Positions 24,134 to 36,073 of a stretch of DNA of 64,000 nucleotides are shown here, in pieces. The notes under the pieces are model-generated. The model worked only from the letters and a program-made list of their open reading frames with translations, was not told the origin of the DNA and did not search any database. Each line of letters begins with the position of its first letter. Position 1 is the first letter of the stretch. The stretch comes from Antitrichia curtipendula (Eukaryota > Streptophyta > Bryopsida > Hypnales > Leucodontaceae): the NCBI GenBank assembly GCA_951230915.1, contig OX579636.1, forward strand, positions 7,951,001 to 8,015,000, written 5' to 3'. A program made the translations under genes and the position numbers.

Positions 24134-24550
24134 TCAAAATGTTAAAATTATGTTTGATGTAGAATTTCAGACCTCATTTAGTCATAGTAGAATAATTTTT
24201 TTCAAAAAACTTTGAATTGAAAAAAGTTGTTAAAACCAACCTAAATTTCATCTCCAAAATTATGTATGAGATTTTCAAAAATCCGTTTGAGATTTTAATC
24301 CTCCAATCAAAAGTGATGGACAAAATTCTGAGAAGATGTTGAAAATATTAAAGAAAATGTCCCTCCCAACCCCTCTCTGAAAATTGTCCATAGATTTTGA
24401 TTGAAGGTTCAAAATCTCAAATGAATTTTTGGAAATGAAATTTCACTTGATTTCTCAAATTTTTCAGTTCAATTTTTTTTTTTAAATTGTTATTTTGCTA
24501 TGCCAAAATGAGGTCTGAAATTTTCCTTTAAACACACTTCCTCATTTTGA
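24134..24550. mobile_element. Long-armed foldback element
   Basis: Two arms of about 190 bp are inverted copies of each other. The left arm holds TCAAAATG, AATTTCAGACCTCATTT, AAATTTCATCTCCAAAAATT-like and GAGATTTTRAWCCTYCAATC blocks. The right arm gives the same order on the minus strand. The loop is only ~40 bp around CCCTCCCAACCCCTCT. Target duplications are not clear. There is no ORF. Confidence 0.6.
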
Positions 24551-25434
24551 TTAAACTATGAATGGTTCAAGAGCTCCTCCTAATTTTAATTAACATGTCC
24601 CACATGGGTTGTTTCACCTCCTATCTTCCCATATGTATAGAAAGAGCTTGATTTCACAGTTCTAAACACAAATCATGAATTACTCAAGAAACAAAGTGAG
24701 GAAATTTCATTGTTGTATTTATTAGCCTTTAGGAAAAGGATGTGTTTTGAGTTTTTAATAAGAAATTTAGAAGCTTTTCTTTGCTATTGACCTAGTCATG
24801 TGTGATTGCGATCCATTGATTTTATACAATGCAATTTAAACAATTCTTGACATCTATCCTTGTAGTTACTGATGGATGTGAAATATTCCACACCATATCA
24901 TCCAAGGGAGGCACTCCTTCTCTCTGCATTTGAATGTTATAAGCATGCAATATTTTTCAATAGCAATTTGAATTATCTAGTAAATAATTTATGTAAACTA
25001 AATATTGTAGAACAACCTATTGTGGTCATACAACCCATATTGTACACCTAGGGAATGACTTCATTATGAGTTTTTTTTAGTTTGTGAGATTTTGGCTTCA
25101 ATGCATGTCTTACATGATCATAGTAATGGAGTGATTAGTGACTTCACTGTGAACTTCTAACTTTTCAGTGTGAATTCATAATAAATATTGATTTTTTAGA
25201 CCTTCCATGTTAGAAAATCATATGATTGCTTTAGGTGAACAAAATGAGTATGATGGACTCAGATTTGGTTGGTTCTAAGGTAGTCTACAGACTCTTTTGG
25301 GCCATGATGCATTGAACACTTCAAAAATTCATAACAAACTCATGCTTTTGTTTCGTCTTCACCTAACGTTAGTGAGCAGCATTCGTTGAACAGTAAAACC
25401 TGGCAATGAATTCCAAGCCGCATTAAAATAATGC
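24551..25434. other. No gene recognised
   Basis: The interval is A/T-rich with no ORF of note and no paired repeats. Confidence 0.4.
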
Positions 25435-27242
25435 TGTCAGAAGGAGGGACTGTAATTAAGTAAAAAAATAAGGATTTTACTAGAAGTGGACTTGCTTGTT
25501 GTAGATAACTAGGTCGGACAGAATTTTTATACTTTTTTGTGGATTTTTGTGACTTAATTTTGGATTTTGACAGCCTAGTTGTACAGATTGGGTGTTAATT
25601 TTGTAAATTTCGGTGTGATTTTTCATCAAATTAGAGTGGGATTTCCAAGTTGTATTGTTTTAAGAGTGGTCAGTTTCCAATTGGGTGATGGTGTGTAGGT
25701 GAGATTCAGGCCAATTAGGAGATCTGTGTTAGATTTACCTGATTGGTTTAGTCCGGAAGCAATTAGGTACTTCCAGGTAGGTAAGTCCAAATTGGAAGTG
25801 CTGTAGTTATTAGGTTCTGAGTTGGAATTCCTAATTGGGGTGAGTGGGATTGGCAGTTGAAGCAGTTGAAGCAGTTGGCAGTTGCTGGCTTCCGTCTCTT
25901 CCAGTTTCCTATTTGTTTGTTTTTTCCTTCTTTTTTTTCGTCACCCATTTGCAGAGAGATAGCGGTGTGTGTCCCAGCTAGTTGTGCTGTGTTTGATTTT
26001 CTGTGTGTTTATGTATGTGTTGTTTTGCTTGTATGTGTTTTTGAGTCCTCGTTGGAATGTGTCTGTGTGAGTGCAGAGATGGAATTAATTCTTCCTATTT
26101 TGGAATGTCTGAGAGTTCATGAGTTTTAGAAAATGAGTGGAAATGCTTAATTCGTGTGAAGATTTAAACTGTGTTGTAAATTTAATGGGAAAGTCCTGTA
26201 GTGATTTATTATGAGAATCCAATTAGGAGAAGATTAGAAAGCTAAATTACAAACTTGCATAGTCAAAATAATAAGATTAATTTAGCTATGGATTAGATCT
26301 GTGAGACTTTGAAAATCTGATTAATATTTAAGGTGATATGTTCACCAATTAGGCATGTGATAGAAAGAAATATCTTGAACAATGGTTGCTGAAATTTAAG
26401 GGAATTAATTTTTCCAACCTATGTAATTGATTGAGATTATGAATCTGAATTGTATGTGAATGACAATGAGTGAATAAGTTGTCTCATGTCATTTTGGATG
26501 TGTATTAGCATGGCTGTGAATGTTGATGTGATTTGTATGTATGTTCCAAGATGGTGTTTAATATTAAATTGATAGGAGTGTGAATTATGGATGCTAAAAA
26601 AAATCAGATCTAAATTGGCATGCAAGAACTGTAAATTTTGTTCTGAGAGGAATTATTTTAAGTCTAGTTGTAATGCAAAAGAGAGTTCCGATTTGGTAGT
26701 GAAAGATTCTGTTGTCGTTCAAAAGGAAGGCAAAAATCAAGTTGTGATAATTCAATCCAAGTAGGTGGTTGGTGAGCCATCAAGCTATTCAGTTCAATTC
26801 CGACTTAGTTGTGCTGTGGTTGCGGTGCTGTAGTCCCTGTGCTGATTTGGAAAGAAATCGATTTAAAAAGAAAAAGAAAATTAAAAAAATATATTTAAAA
26901 ATAAAATAAAGATAAAAAGAAAGAAATGTGAAGAAAGAATAAAGAAGGATGGAAAAGCTTAAAGGATAATGATTAAAGATTAGAGCAATTAATTGGGAGC
27001 AATTCTTACCCTTGTGGCCTTTAAGAGTGGAGAGACAAATTGTGAAATTAGATTCAATGTGAGGAAAACATATTATTATGGTTAAGGAACAAATTGATAT
27101 TCATTTTCTACTTTAAATGCAATGATCCAATTTGGAATTCTATTGGAAGTAATCCTATTTAACTAGCCTCCCTAGGAACGAACTATACTATTAGCCTTGG
27201 GTTTTGTCTAAATTTAAAACTTAGCACCAAAGCTTATCTACA
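25435..27242 (+). mobile_element. Probable 5' LTR of a Ty3/gypsy element
   Basis: The sequence up to CTTATCTACA at 27242 lies directly before a primer-binding site and so should be the 5' LTR; it ends in CA as LTRs do. The start is less certain. TGTCAGAAGGAGGGACTG at 25435 is a plausible TG beginning and would give an LTR of 1.8 kb, which suits Athila/Tat-type elements. No second copy occurs in the window, so neither boundary could be confirmed by LTR comparison. Confidence 0.45.
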
Positions 27243-27245
27243 TTT

Positions 27246-27263
27246 TGGCGCCGCTGCCGGGGA
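27246..27263 (+). promoter_or_regulatory. Primer-binding site complementary to tRNA-Asp
   Basis: TGGCGCCGCTGCCGGGGA is the complement of the 3' end of plant tRNA-Asp including CCA, with one mismatch. It is the standard priming site of many plant Ty3/gypsy elements. It starts three bases after the inferred LTR end and 84 bases before the gag start. Confidence 0.85.
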
Positions 27264-27329
27264 GGCGTCCTAATAGGTTTAATTTTCTTTTCTTTTCTCT
27301 TTCAATAGCTAGTATAGGCATGCTGCACG

Positions 27330-29957
27330 GTGATGGGCAGCTCGTCTATATCGGCGGAATCTAGTAAACAAGCTAGAGACGAAAGAGCGAAAAAAAGAGA
27401 AGCAGATAGAAAGCGTAAATTTACTTCCAAGGTTGATTCCGAGCCTGTCTCTCCAAGTTGGAAGGATTCGTTTCAATCGAAACATTACTTCCGACATAGG
27501 CATGGCCGTCAAGAGATTGTAGAAAGTGAACTAGAAAAGGAAAAATTACAAGTAGAGAAAATAAATCAAGTTGAGTTAGAGAAGAGAAAGAAATTCATAA
27601 TTCAAGAGGGATTTAAGGAGCATCATACCCTATGTGAACCAATTTGTATTTCTAATACTCCTTCACCAGAAGGCTCTCAAGAAGAGCAAGATGAGGAAGA
27701 ATATTTAGAACAATCGGAATTGGGCATAGTTGAAGAAAACCAACCTCAAATTAATGATCCTCCCTTGGTAGAATCGCCATTAGGAGCTTTTCAAGGAAGA
27801 ATTACACCACCAAGTGTAGTTCAAAATCAGCCAATTTGGTACGAAAATCCAAGTTGGAGTCCAGATAGAAGAAAATTAGAAATACCTTTAGTATTCCATG
27901 AAGGGCAGAATTTGCAAACAGTAGTTCAAAATTTAGAGAGAACAGAGTTTTCTAATTTAAGTGAGAAATCCAAATTAGGTGATTCACCCAATTCTAGTGA
28001 AAATAGTATAAAAATAGAAGTTACCATTACTATGGCTGCTCCCGCCCAAATTCCGGTAGTAATGAGGCCTAGTAATGAGGCCGACCGGCCCTATTCATTA
28101 ATGCCATTTCCAATGTTTTATGGCCGATTAGGGGAAGACCCAGATAGTCATATCTACCAATTTTTAACCTGTTGTAATGCAAATAATGCAAGAACAGAGG
28201 CGCATTTTCTTAGCATCTTCCCTGGTACATTAAATGAACAAGCCCTGTGTTGGTTTCAACGTTAGCCAGTAGGACATTTCACTACGTGGGAAGAATTAAA
28301 AAATGAATTTTTAGCCCATTTTAGACCCACTTCGTATGAGGATAGATTACATGAACAATTTTCGGAATTACAAATGTCTGTTGGAGAAAGAGTAGATGCT
28401 TATTATGGACGTTTAGAAGAGATTCTTTTAAGACTACCTCATCATGATCTTTCTGACGCCCATATTAAGAGGCAATTCATAAAAGGGTTGTATCCCCCAA
28501 GACTTAGGGCATATGTTAAAGAAGATAGTCCAACAACACTACTAGATGCATGTCAAAGAGCGAAACTTTGGGAGGAAGTTCACTTTGGTGAAACTTACCT
28601 ACCTTCTAATGTAGGACAAAAAAATTATATGGAACAAGTAGGTGTAAGAAGGGATGACATAGGAGGTAATAATTTACCTACCTATGTTCAACCTAATTAT
28701 GTGAATTATGTGCCCATGGCCCCGGTCCAAGTAGCTTCAAATATTCCAATTGACACAAATAAGGTTAATCAAGTAGGTATTCCATCTTCCCAAAAACAAC
28801 CTATTGAAAGAGGAACAGCCATGGAAGCACAATTGGTAGAACTTACTAAGCAATTGGGAAATTTGCAAGTAAACTTGGCTAAAACTGTAGAAAAGAAAAA
28901 TCAACCTAATAATGATCGTGCCCATATATGGTGCACGAATTGTCGTGGACAGGGGCATATGCTACCGGATTGTCCTTCTCAACCTGGATTACCACCTAAA
29001 TGTCGTTTTTGTGGTGGGAAACACGAGACCAAGTCGTGTAGAAATTTGCAAGCTAGTTTGGTCCAACAGGCCAACCAAAATAGAAGTAGTCAGGTTTATC
29101 AAGTAGATAACAATAATATTGATAACATGGGTAATAATCAAAATTGGGGATTTAATAACAACCGGCCTAGAAGGCGTAATTCTAATCCAAATTATAATTA
29201 TGGACAAAATTATAATGCAAACCCAAACTATACTAACCCCAATTTTAATCCGAACAATTTTAACAATGACGGGTATAGTAATAACCCAAATAGAGAAGTA
29301 GCTCAAATGCCGACTAGTAATAACCAAGGTTGGGCACAGATGCCGTTTGGAAATGTTAATCAGGGTCCACCTACCTATGGTGGGCAAACACCAAATTGGG
29401 ATCAAAATAAGGTAGTGATATGCTATCATTGCCGGCAACCGGGCCATTTTAAGTCTAATTGTCCTAATGCCAAGGCTAGTGTGGACTATGTGCCCCAATG
29501 TGGGAATTGCCATCAAGCTGGCCATACAGCCAATGAATGCAATGGCCCTCGTAGAAATGAGTCTAATGATGGTTATAATAATAAAAAGAGGGATAATAGT
29601 GCCAAAATAGTATTATTGGATGAGGAAGATGGACCTAAAAATAATAAAGAGCGCACTTCCTACTTAGTTCAAATAGAAGAAAAAATTCAATTTTCTCCAC
29701 TAAAGGAAGAAAGGGTTGTGAGAAAAGTGTCTACAAGAGGCCAAATAATTAATGAAAATCCCTCAGGCAAATTAGAAGTTCTAAGAGATAAGGAAATTAC
29801 TAGGAAAGAAGCTCAACAATTGTTAGAGCGACAAAATCAAATAGGGTTAAAAACTAATTCTGGGGTAGCTTCACTACCAGTTCCATCTACACTTGTTCAG
29901 ACTGATATTCAGAATAGTAAATTTTTGTTAGTCACAGTAGAAAGGGCGGCCAACTAA
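27330..29957 (+). pseudogene. Ty3/gypsy gag with one in-frame stop, no pol
   Basis: The frame runs from 27330 to an amber codon at 28263-28265 and continues in the same frame to 29957. The first part has a charged N-terminus and then the start of a retrotransposon gag (capsid) domain at MPFPMFYGRLGEDPDSHIYQ, ending at LCWFQR before the stop. The second part completes the domain (HFTTWEELKNEFLAHF, RQFIKGLYPP) and has four CCHC-type zinc knuckles: CTNCRGQGHMLPDC, CRFCGGKHETKSC, CYHCRQPGHFKSNC and CGNCHQAGHTANEC. The linkers are Asn-rich. Gag would package the element RNA. No protease, reverse transcriptase, RNase H or integrase follows, so the copy is truncated or was a gag-only non-autonomous element. 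Confidence 0.85.
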
Positions 29958-30741
29958 GGAAGTGGCCGTCACACTTGCTTCTTGTTTTAACTTTGTCAGA
30001 ATTTCCTCTCAACCGTTGGCGTTGTCGTTGCCAAAGGCTGACATAGTCTTCGCACTGCTTCGTCGAAGTTGTTCAAGTTCTTTTCAATTGTGATTGTTCC
30101 GTGGCATTCTTTGTGTTGCTGCTAGCGAGTGTTCAGAATGCCATGTGCCTGTGCCGACTAATTCACAGAGTGTGTAATTTCTTGAACGTCGACTTCCAAG
30201 AAACAGTAGTCGCGAATTTCTCAAGTTCTGTGCCTGCACAACTTTTTCCATACTAGTGGGATCATCTTTGTTTTCCCCATTCTTGTGCACTTCAACACCG
30301 CGTCACTGTGCTTTCCATGAGAAATCGTTCATAAGCTGAATCAAGTAAGTGTGATGTACTTCTCTGTCACCATTTTTGCCATGGAAATGTCTGTAATTTT
30401 GTGGTTGTTTTGCCGGAAGCAGGAGTTCCGGTGCATTGTTATTAGGGTTCTGCCGTCAGCGACTCTGTCTTCGTTTCTATAGGGTTTTTGGAGCAATACG
30501 TCTTCTTCTATTTTAATGGAGCGTTATTTGTGTTTTGTTGTTTCGAATTTTGCATTTCCTTGAAAAAGAGTTTGTCCTCTTGCTTCCGTTAGTGTCATTC
30601 TGCAGTTTCCGCAAAGAAATTGGATTGCATATGTCTGTTCATGCGATCTCTGCTTCTTTGATGCAGTACAATATTTATACGTAGCCGATGTCTTATATTT
30701 TGAAATTTTGAGATGCTTTTCTTCTTCTGATCACAGAGGCC

Positions 30742-32499
30742 ATGGATTCTGTGAACTACCCAATAGATTTGCTAGCGATTGCATCAGCTATTATCTTCTT
30801 ACTTTTGTGCACACAATCATCGTTACAGATGATTACCATGGAGGAATTAGACGATGACAATATGCTCGAATTGGAAGAACTCCATGAACCAAGTTAATAT
30901 TCTTCAATGGATGCAACATTGGTTTCTACTGCGTCGCTTCATTCAATTTGACTGTGCAGTCTTTTGCAGGTCCTAGGTGATGACTTAGGCTACTGGGTGA
31001 AGCCCAAAAGCACGACTTGGTTCTCAAAATTCCTTCTGGAGCAGTACGACGAAGATTGGTGGTTTCAACTATTCCGGATGACCAAAGCCTCTGTATTTCA
31101 CTTGGTAGAATTACTGAAACCTACAATCTAGAAGAAAGACACTAGATACTGTTTGGCAATTCCTTCCGTGGTCTGAGTAGCCTGTACTCTTTTCAAACTC
31201 ACTCAAGGTGCCAGTTTGCTTGTGTGTAGTGAGATGTTTGCTGTCGATCGCAGCTTTGTATCAATGCTACTTCGGGATGTAGTGCAAGCCATAAATGTTG
31301 TTTTACGGGCTGAAATTTCTTGGCTATGAGGGAACAAATTGAAGCAAGTGCAAGCTGGTTTCAGACGTCTCTGCAATATTCCTGGAGTCGTAGAACACCA
31401 TATTCATTAAAATGAGAGTTTTCCATTGAAATGAGAAGTAAATTAAAAAAACCCGAGGAAAGGTTTTATTGCAATTTAGGTTGGCTCGACCTAAATTGAC
31501 ATAAAGCCTTTCAAAATTAGGTCAAACCTGAAAGATTTTATGTCAATTTAGGTTCACTCAACCTAAATTGTAATAAAACTTTTCAAAACTAGATCAAATC
31601 TGAAAGGTTTTATGTCAATTTAGGTCGAGTCAACCTAAATTGACATAAAATCTTTCAGATTTGACCTAAAATTGAAAGGCTTTATATCAATTCTGCTCAA
31701 AACTCTCATTTTAATGGAAATTGTTGATTTAGGTTGAGATCAACATGAATTATTTTGAGAGGTCCCCAATTTCCCATTTTAATGAATATAATGTTGTAGG
31801 TGCCATTGATGGCACCCACGTAGCAATACTAAAGCTGAGAGTGGAAGCATTTGACTACTTCTACTTCAAATCAGGTGGCTTTACGATGAACTGTCAAGCA
31901 GTGTTGACAGTGAGAAGCGGTTTCTGGACTTGTTCCTAAGCATGCTCGGATCCACAAATGACTCACACGTACTAAGGAGATCCACATTGTATCACAAAGG
32001 CAGTTGTAGCACTTTGTGGGATGCTGGTATCTCTTTCAATGGTTTCAGTCCTTCTCTTCTAGGAGATGCGGGCTACCCTTGCCTGTCGTGGTTGATGGTA
32101 CCACATCACGAGCATGGTAGGCTGTCAATTGCTGATTCTTTGTTCAATCAAAAGCACAGATGCGACATAGGAGTTGTTGAGAACGCTTTTGTTATTTTGA
32201 AACAAACTTTTCGGGAACTGCTTCACAGAACAGACTTGGATGTCACATTTGTCCCTGACGTTATTCTCACGTGTTGTATTCTTCATAATATGCTACTGAA
32301 GCAGTCTAGTGCCGATGTGGAACATCTGCTAAATCTCCTGCGATTGGAGGGATTCTCCGAGGAAACAAATGCAGCAGTACTAAAAACTTCTGATGTGGCT
32401 GATATACTACATGACGAGTATCATGTCCTCCCTAGATTCCAGAAACGTCGTGACTTTGGGCTCTACCTTGCAGTACAGAGAGGGTTGACAGCAACTTGA
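30742..32499 (+). pseudogene. PIF/Harbinger DDE transposase, broken
   Basis: Coding text starts at about 30742 (MDSVNYPIDL). It probably splices near 30892-30975 into YWVKPKSTTWFSKFLLEQYD, then continues with FRMTKAS, AIPSVV, LTQGASLLVCSEMFAV and LCNIPGVV. After a 384-bp insertion it resumes with VVGAIDGTHVAI, GSTNDSHVLRRS, LLGDAGYPCLSWLMVPH, VVENAFVILKQTFRELL and CCILHNMLL. The acidic residues in GAIDG, GSTND and VVENAF are the DDE triad. Stops occur after KPTI, PSVV and ISWL, and a frame change near 31905 separates the first Asp block from the second. Two of the stops read TGA where the family has CGA. The transposase would have cut and pasted the element together with the Myb-like partner. 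Confidence 0.85.
31403..31786. mobile_element. 384-bp palindromic MITE in the transposase gene
   Basis: The ends read TTCATTAAAATG and its inverse, flanked by TA on both sides (31401-31402 and 31787-31788). It interrupts the transposase just before the GAIDG motif. The interior is a set of nested palindromes: AATTTAGGTTGGCTCGACCT, AATTTAGGTTCACTCAACCT and AATTTAGGTCGAGTCAACCT, each followed by AAATT, plus longer arms around 31500-31560 and 31625-31690 that pair with each other. A TA duplication suggests a Tc1/mariner-type MITE. Confidence 0.65.
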
Positions 32500-32779
32500 G
32501 ATAAGATATGCACAAAGTCTACATAATTGAATTTTACATATTGCCTTTACAGTTTCAAAATTTCTCTGTTTTTGTTGCACATAATTGAGTAGGTCACTGC
32601 ACTTATAGGTCTCGAATTATGCAGATATTGAAGCAGGTGAAAAAATTGAAACAACAGTGAGTAACTATGGTACTACAACATGTATTATAATCTCACAAAC
32701 TGCAATGTATGTACGTGTAGGGAACTGAAGAAACGGATAACCAATTCCAATTTTGAAGACACTGTAGTCTCCCATGTCA

Positions 32780-34030
32780 CTACCTAACAATGTCCGTTGT
32801 TTCTGTACATATGTCGTTTTCTTTCGAGGCATTTTTTTCCGGCACACTCACGGGGAAGCATTGTACATGCATGCTTTCTCGTTGAGTAGACGTAGACTGT
32901 TGCAGACCCGCATTTAGAACGGCTGCAAGATTGGATAAGCATTGGACAACTTCTCCTTGTTTAAGTATTGACAACTTTGCATTTTCATTTGCTGCTTGTG
33001 CTAGTTTTTGAAGTCTTCGGTCTTTGTCTCTCATGTACTCCATTTGCTCTGAGAAAAGCTTCAACTGAATCTCCATTTCTGATCTTTCAACGTCCCGGCT
33101 AGATAGGGCCATTTCTTTCATTTCAATTGCCATGGCTTTTTCTGTTGCCTTCGTAGCTGTTGCGACTAGTGTGTGCCTGGTCAGTGACCTTCGACGAATA
33201 GCGGTGTTTCCAGGTCGCTTGAAGACGGTTCTCTCTGCGCTGTCACTCGAACTTATCACTTGCGGTGTGCCTCCTGCAGGTACAGTGCTTTTGACTCTTT
33301 GTGTTGCAGTGGAGGGTACTTCTTCATGGCGGTTCAGCAAGGGTGAAGTGCATGGAAATTGTTGGGGACTGCTCATTGGTGAGAACGCGTTGGTCGTATC
33401 CTCCATTGTGTTGGTGTTGGTGGAGGCAATGTCCATTGGATCATCGAATTCTTCATCACTAATTTTCTGCTCATTATTTAGTTCGGCATTCACTGTTCTG
33501 TGTTTGAAGTTACCATCCTCAGATGACAGTAAGTCCCTGGAATGTGGTGGATTTATGGTGGGCCGTAGCATGAACCACTCATGAATACCATAGAAAATTT
33601 CTTCCATGAATGTTTTTGGCAAACCATGCACTCTCCTGTTAGGTGGACTCATCATCTAGTAGTCATTAGAATTTCTTCCTGTTCTTGCAAAGTAATTAGC
33701 AATTTTTTTGTAATCAGGGACCAACTGGTTCCACTTACTTTTGCAAATGGCAGCATCACGCAAACAAGGAGAGAACCCTGCTTTTATGACATTGATATTG
33801 ATGTGTGCCCATTTGTTTGAATCATGCTTCATTAAATCTTTGGCACCTGCAGTGTCTTCCTCTTCTAGAAACAGGAGGCGTTTTGCAGCTATAAGTGCCA
33901 TCACTTCATCAGTCTGCCAATTCGGTCCTTGATCTTTCCACACATGTTTTGCTGGGCTGATGTTGCAGGCAAAATCGGTGGTACTACCTGCATGATTGAC
34001 TCCTACTGTACTAGTGACGGCAGCAATAGC
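32780..34030 (-). pseudogene. Harbinger Myb/trihelix-like DNA-binding protein, broken
   Basis: The minus-strand frame reads VWKDQGPNWQTDEVMALIAA, then KWAHININVI, CKSKWNQLVPDYKKIANYF, a stop at 33656-33658, then RRVHGLPKTFMEEIFYGIHE and LRPTINPPHSRDL. The spaced tryptophans (PNW, NKW, SKWNQL) followed by DYKKI are the Myb/SANT-like trihelix pattern found in the second gene of PIF/Harbinger elements. A second half with a coiled-coil-like stretch around EKAMAIEMKEMALSSRDVER runs to 32780. The frame is open upstream to about 34030. The partner binds transposon DNA and helps to import the transposase. One nonsense codon (TAG) splits the gene. Confidence 0.7.
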
Positions 34031-34990
34031 AGGCTAAGAGCCTGCAAGTGCCGCTACAGGAATATGAAAAAGGTCCATTCAAGTGCCGCAAAACCATAAA
34101 CATGAAGGTCACTACGGATTTTGATCAGTTCTTCATATCTTCGTTTTGCATATGAGGTTCTAATGTTGAGATTAATGGTGACGCTAACAAGTATCCTCAC
34201 TTTCTACCAGATGAGTGCATCATTTTCTACAAATCAGTGCACTGTTATAACAAAGAAGACATTCCAAAGAAAATGTACTGTGAACTCACTTTGGGACAGC
34301 AGGCTTGCTCAACGTGCACTTTGAGATGCGGCCATCAGAAGGTGAGCTGACACAACAAAATCAACTTAAAAAAAATTTGAAATTCATTCACACTTTTGAC
34401 TAAATCGTTGGAGTGCGTGTTTGTATTTTGCAGGTTCCATTCAAACAAGAAGAAATGAATTATGAAGGTCCATGACTATCACTCACCGTCTGCCGCTGAA
34501 GCAGGTTTCGATCTTGCAGTAGCGCGACCTCCGACTTCAATGCGGCTGTCCATCGTTTGATTCCTAAGGTGTCGTCCTTGCAGCTTCCAACTGAAGCTGA
34601 ATGTTGCTTCCCTATGAATTTTGTGACACTCTATAACTCACTGACAGTGCTAGCATGCACGGAATGCAATGCAAAGTTACGTTTGACACTCATGTCGCTC
34701 TTGAATTGTAGACACTATTGGCATGCAGGGCATGCACAACGAACTGACGTCCAACACTCCCGTCACTCCTGAACTGTAGACACTATGCATAATTCAAGAG
34801 CAAATTGTTGCGTTTCCATCCGTAGTAACACTGATTTCTGTTGATCTTGTGCACTTCCTTTTATTTCTATTGAAATACATGTTTTTGACGACAGCATTTA
34901 TCAATTAAAAAATTACATACGCAACTCTACTTTTCCACAAAAGAAGTGACGGTGTTCACCCTTAAAAAAGGAAGTACAAGTAGCACTGAC
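33944..34990. other. Right part of the Harbinger element, non-coding
   Basis: The interval holds two related short stretches, TTGAATTGTAGACACTATTGG near 34700 and CCTGAACTGTAGACACTATG near 34769, each preceded by a TGACRCTC/ACACTCCCGTC block, which is a diverged direct repeat of about 67 bp. Otherwise no coding feature was found. Confidence 0.4.
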
Positions 34991-35005
34991 ATCATTGTTA
35001 CTTAA

Positions 35006-36069
35006 CCCCTAAATCCCCAAAGTCCCCTCGGGGGACTCTTAGGATTTCGGGCACGCTCGTTCCACCTTGATTTTCAAGCTGATTTTTTGAAACTTTTTTT
35101 GTGTGTGTAGTTTGTCACAAGCTTCGCATACATATAAAATTCATGAAAATCCGAGTTGTTGTGTAGAAGTTATGATCATTTTTCCGCAAAAAGCAGGACA
35201 TGGGGCAGCTTGGGCAAGGGAATCAGCCTTTGACTGTTCCATGGGCAGAGCATGTGGAGAAGCCCGAAGCAACAGGGGGGCAGCGGGTTCTGGTTGGAGA
35301 CCCGGATTTTTGGGCGCCCGTTGGACGGGTAGGGTGACATGAATGGCATGAATGACAAAGGGGAGCCAATGAGGTGGTTTGAAGTTGTGGGAAGTAGTTT
35401 ACTTGCACTCGAACAGCATGGGAACACACCGGGAACTCACCGGGGACATCTAGGCTCCCATTAAACAAGGGCTGCCCAGCCAGGCAGCTTCTTTGAACAC
35501 TGCTGCGAACTTCAAATGCTCCTAGAAAACTCAGATTTTCACTTTTTTCACTTCTTCTTTTTCCTACTTGTCAAGTATAAGTATGTCTTTCTATCTACCG
35601 TTCGGATTTTCAATACCTATAACTATGTGGTGGGAAAATTGATTCGAAGATGGCCTAGTGTATTGTCAAAAATAGGGACATTGTGGCCTTCCAAGATTTT
35701 TTTGAATGTGTTGTGGAAGTTGGATTGACTTGAAAATTGTTAAGCATATGACTAACTTCATTACCTATAAGAAAAAAATATTAGCTTCATGGTTCATAGT
35801 GCAAAAAAACTCAGTACAAGGCGGTCAAAGGCATCTGAAATTCTTGGGCACAGTGGAAAAAAATAAAAACTCACTTTGAATGCAAATATCTCTCAATCCG
35901 TACGTTGAAACCTCACGAAATTTTTACCACATCTTCTCATACAAGTTAGCTTCAAGATCATACGGTTACATTTCCAAAAAAAGGTTTTCCAAAACTTTGT
36001 CAATGAACGCAACAGAAAGGGCAGTTTTCAGTGGTTTTGGAGCCAGAAAATGCCTTGGGGATTTAGGGG
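35006..36069 (-). mobile_element. TTAA-flanked family 1, complete copy G
   Basis: The 1,064-bp element lies between TTAA at 35002-35005 and 36070-36073. Its inverted ends are nearly identical: CCCCTAAATCCCCAAAG and CCCCTAAATCCCCAAGG. Read on the minus strand it follows copy A: an AACTGCCCTTTCTGTTGC block, TAACCGTATGATCTT, GAGATATTTGCATTCAAAGT, and near the other end a stretch that on the plus strand reads GACATGGGGCAGCTTGGG. Copy A has GGATGGGGGGCAGCTTGGG at the same place. Short ORFs inside are not conserved between copies. Confidence 0.7.
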
Positions 36070-36073
36070 TTAA

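Larger units (their letters stand above)
29958..34961. mobile_element. Decayed PIF/Harbinger transposon
   Basis: The interval contains the two genes that define this superfamily, a DDE transposase on the plus strand and a Myb/trihelix-like protein on the minus strand, arranged convergently. Termini are tentative: GGAAGTGGCCGTCACACTTG begins right after a TAA at 29955, and the right side reads inward GGGTGAACACCGTCACTTC from 34961, with CCGTCAC shared. The flanking triplets TAA and TTA differ. Both genes are broken, so the copy is dead. Confidence 0.55.

Noticed and set aside
28989..29525. Minus-strand ORF of 178 codons with many Ile
   Set aside because: Antisense of the Asn-rich gag region, where AAT codons read as ATT on the other strand.
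33132..33584. Plus-strand ORF of 150 codons
   Set aside because: Antisense of the Harbinger Myb-like gene, which has the recognisable protein signature.
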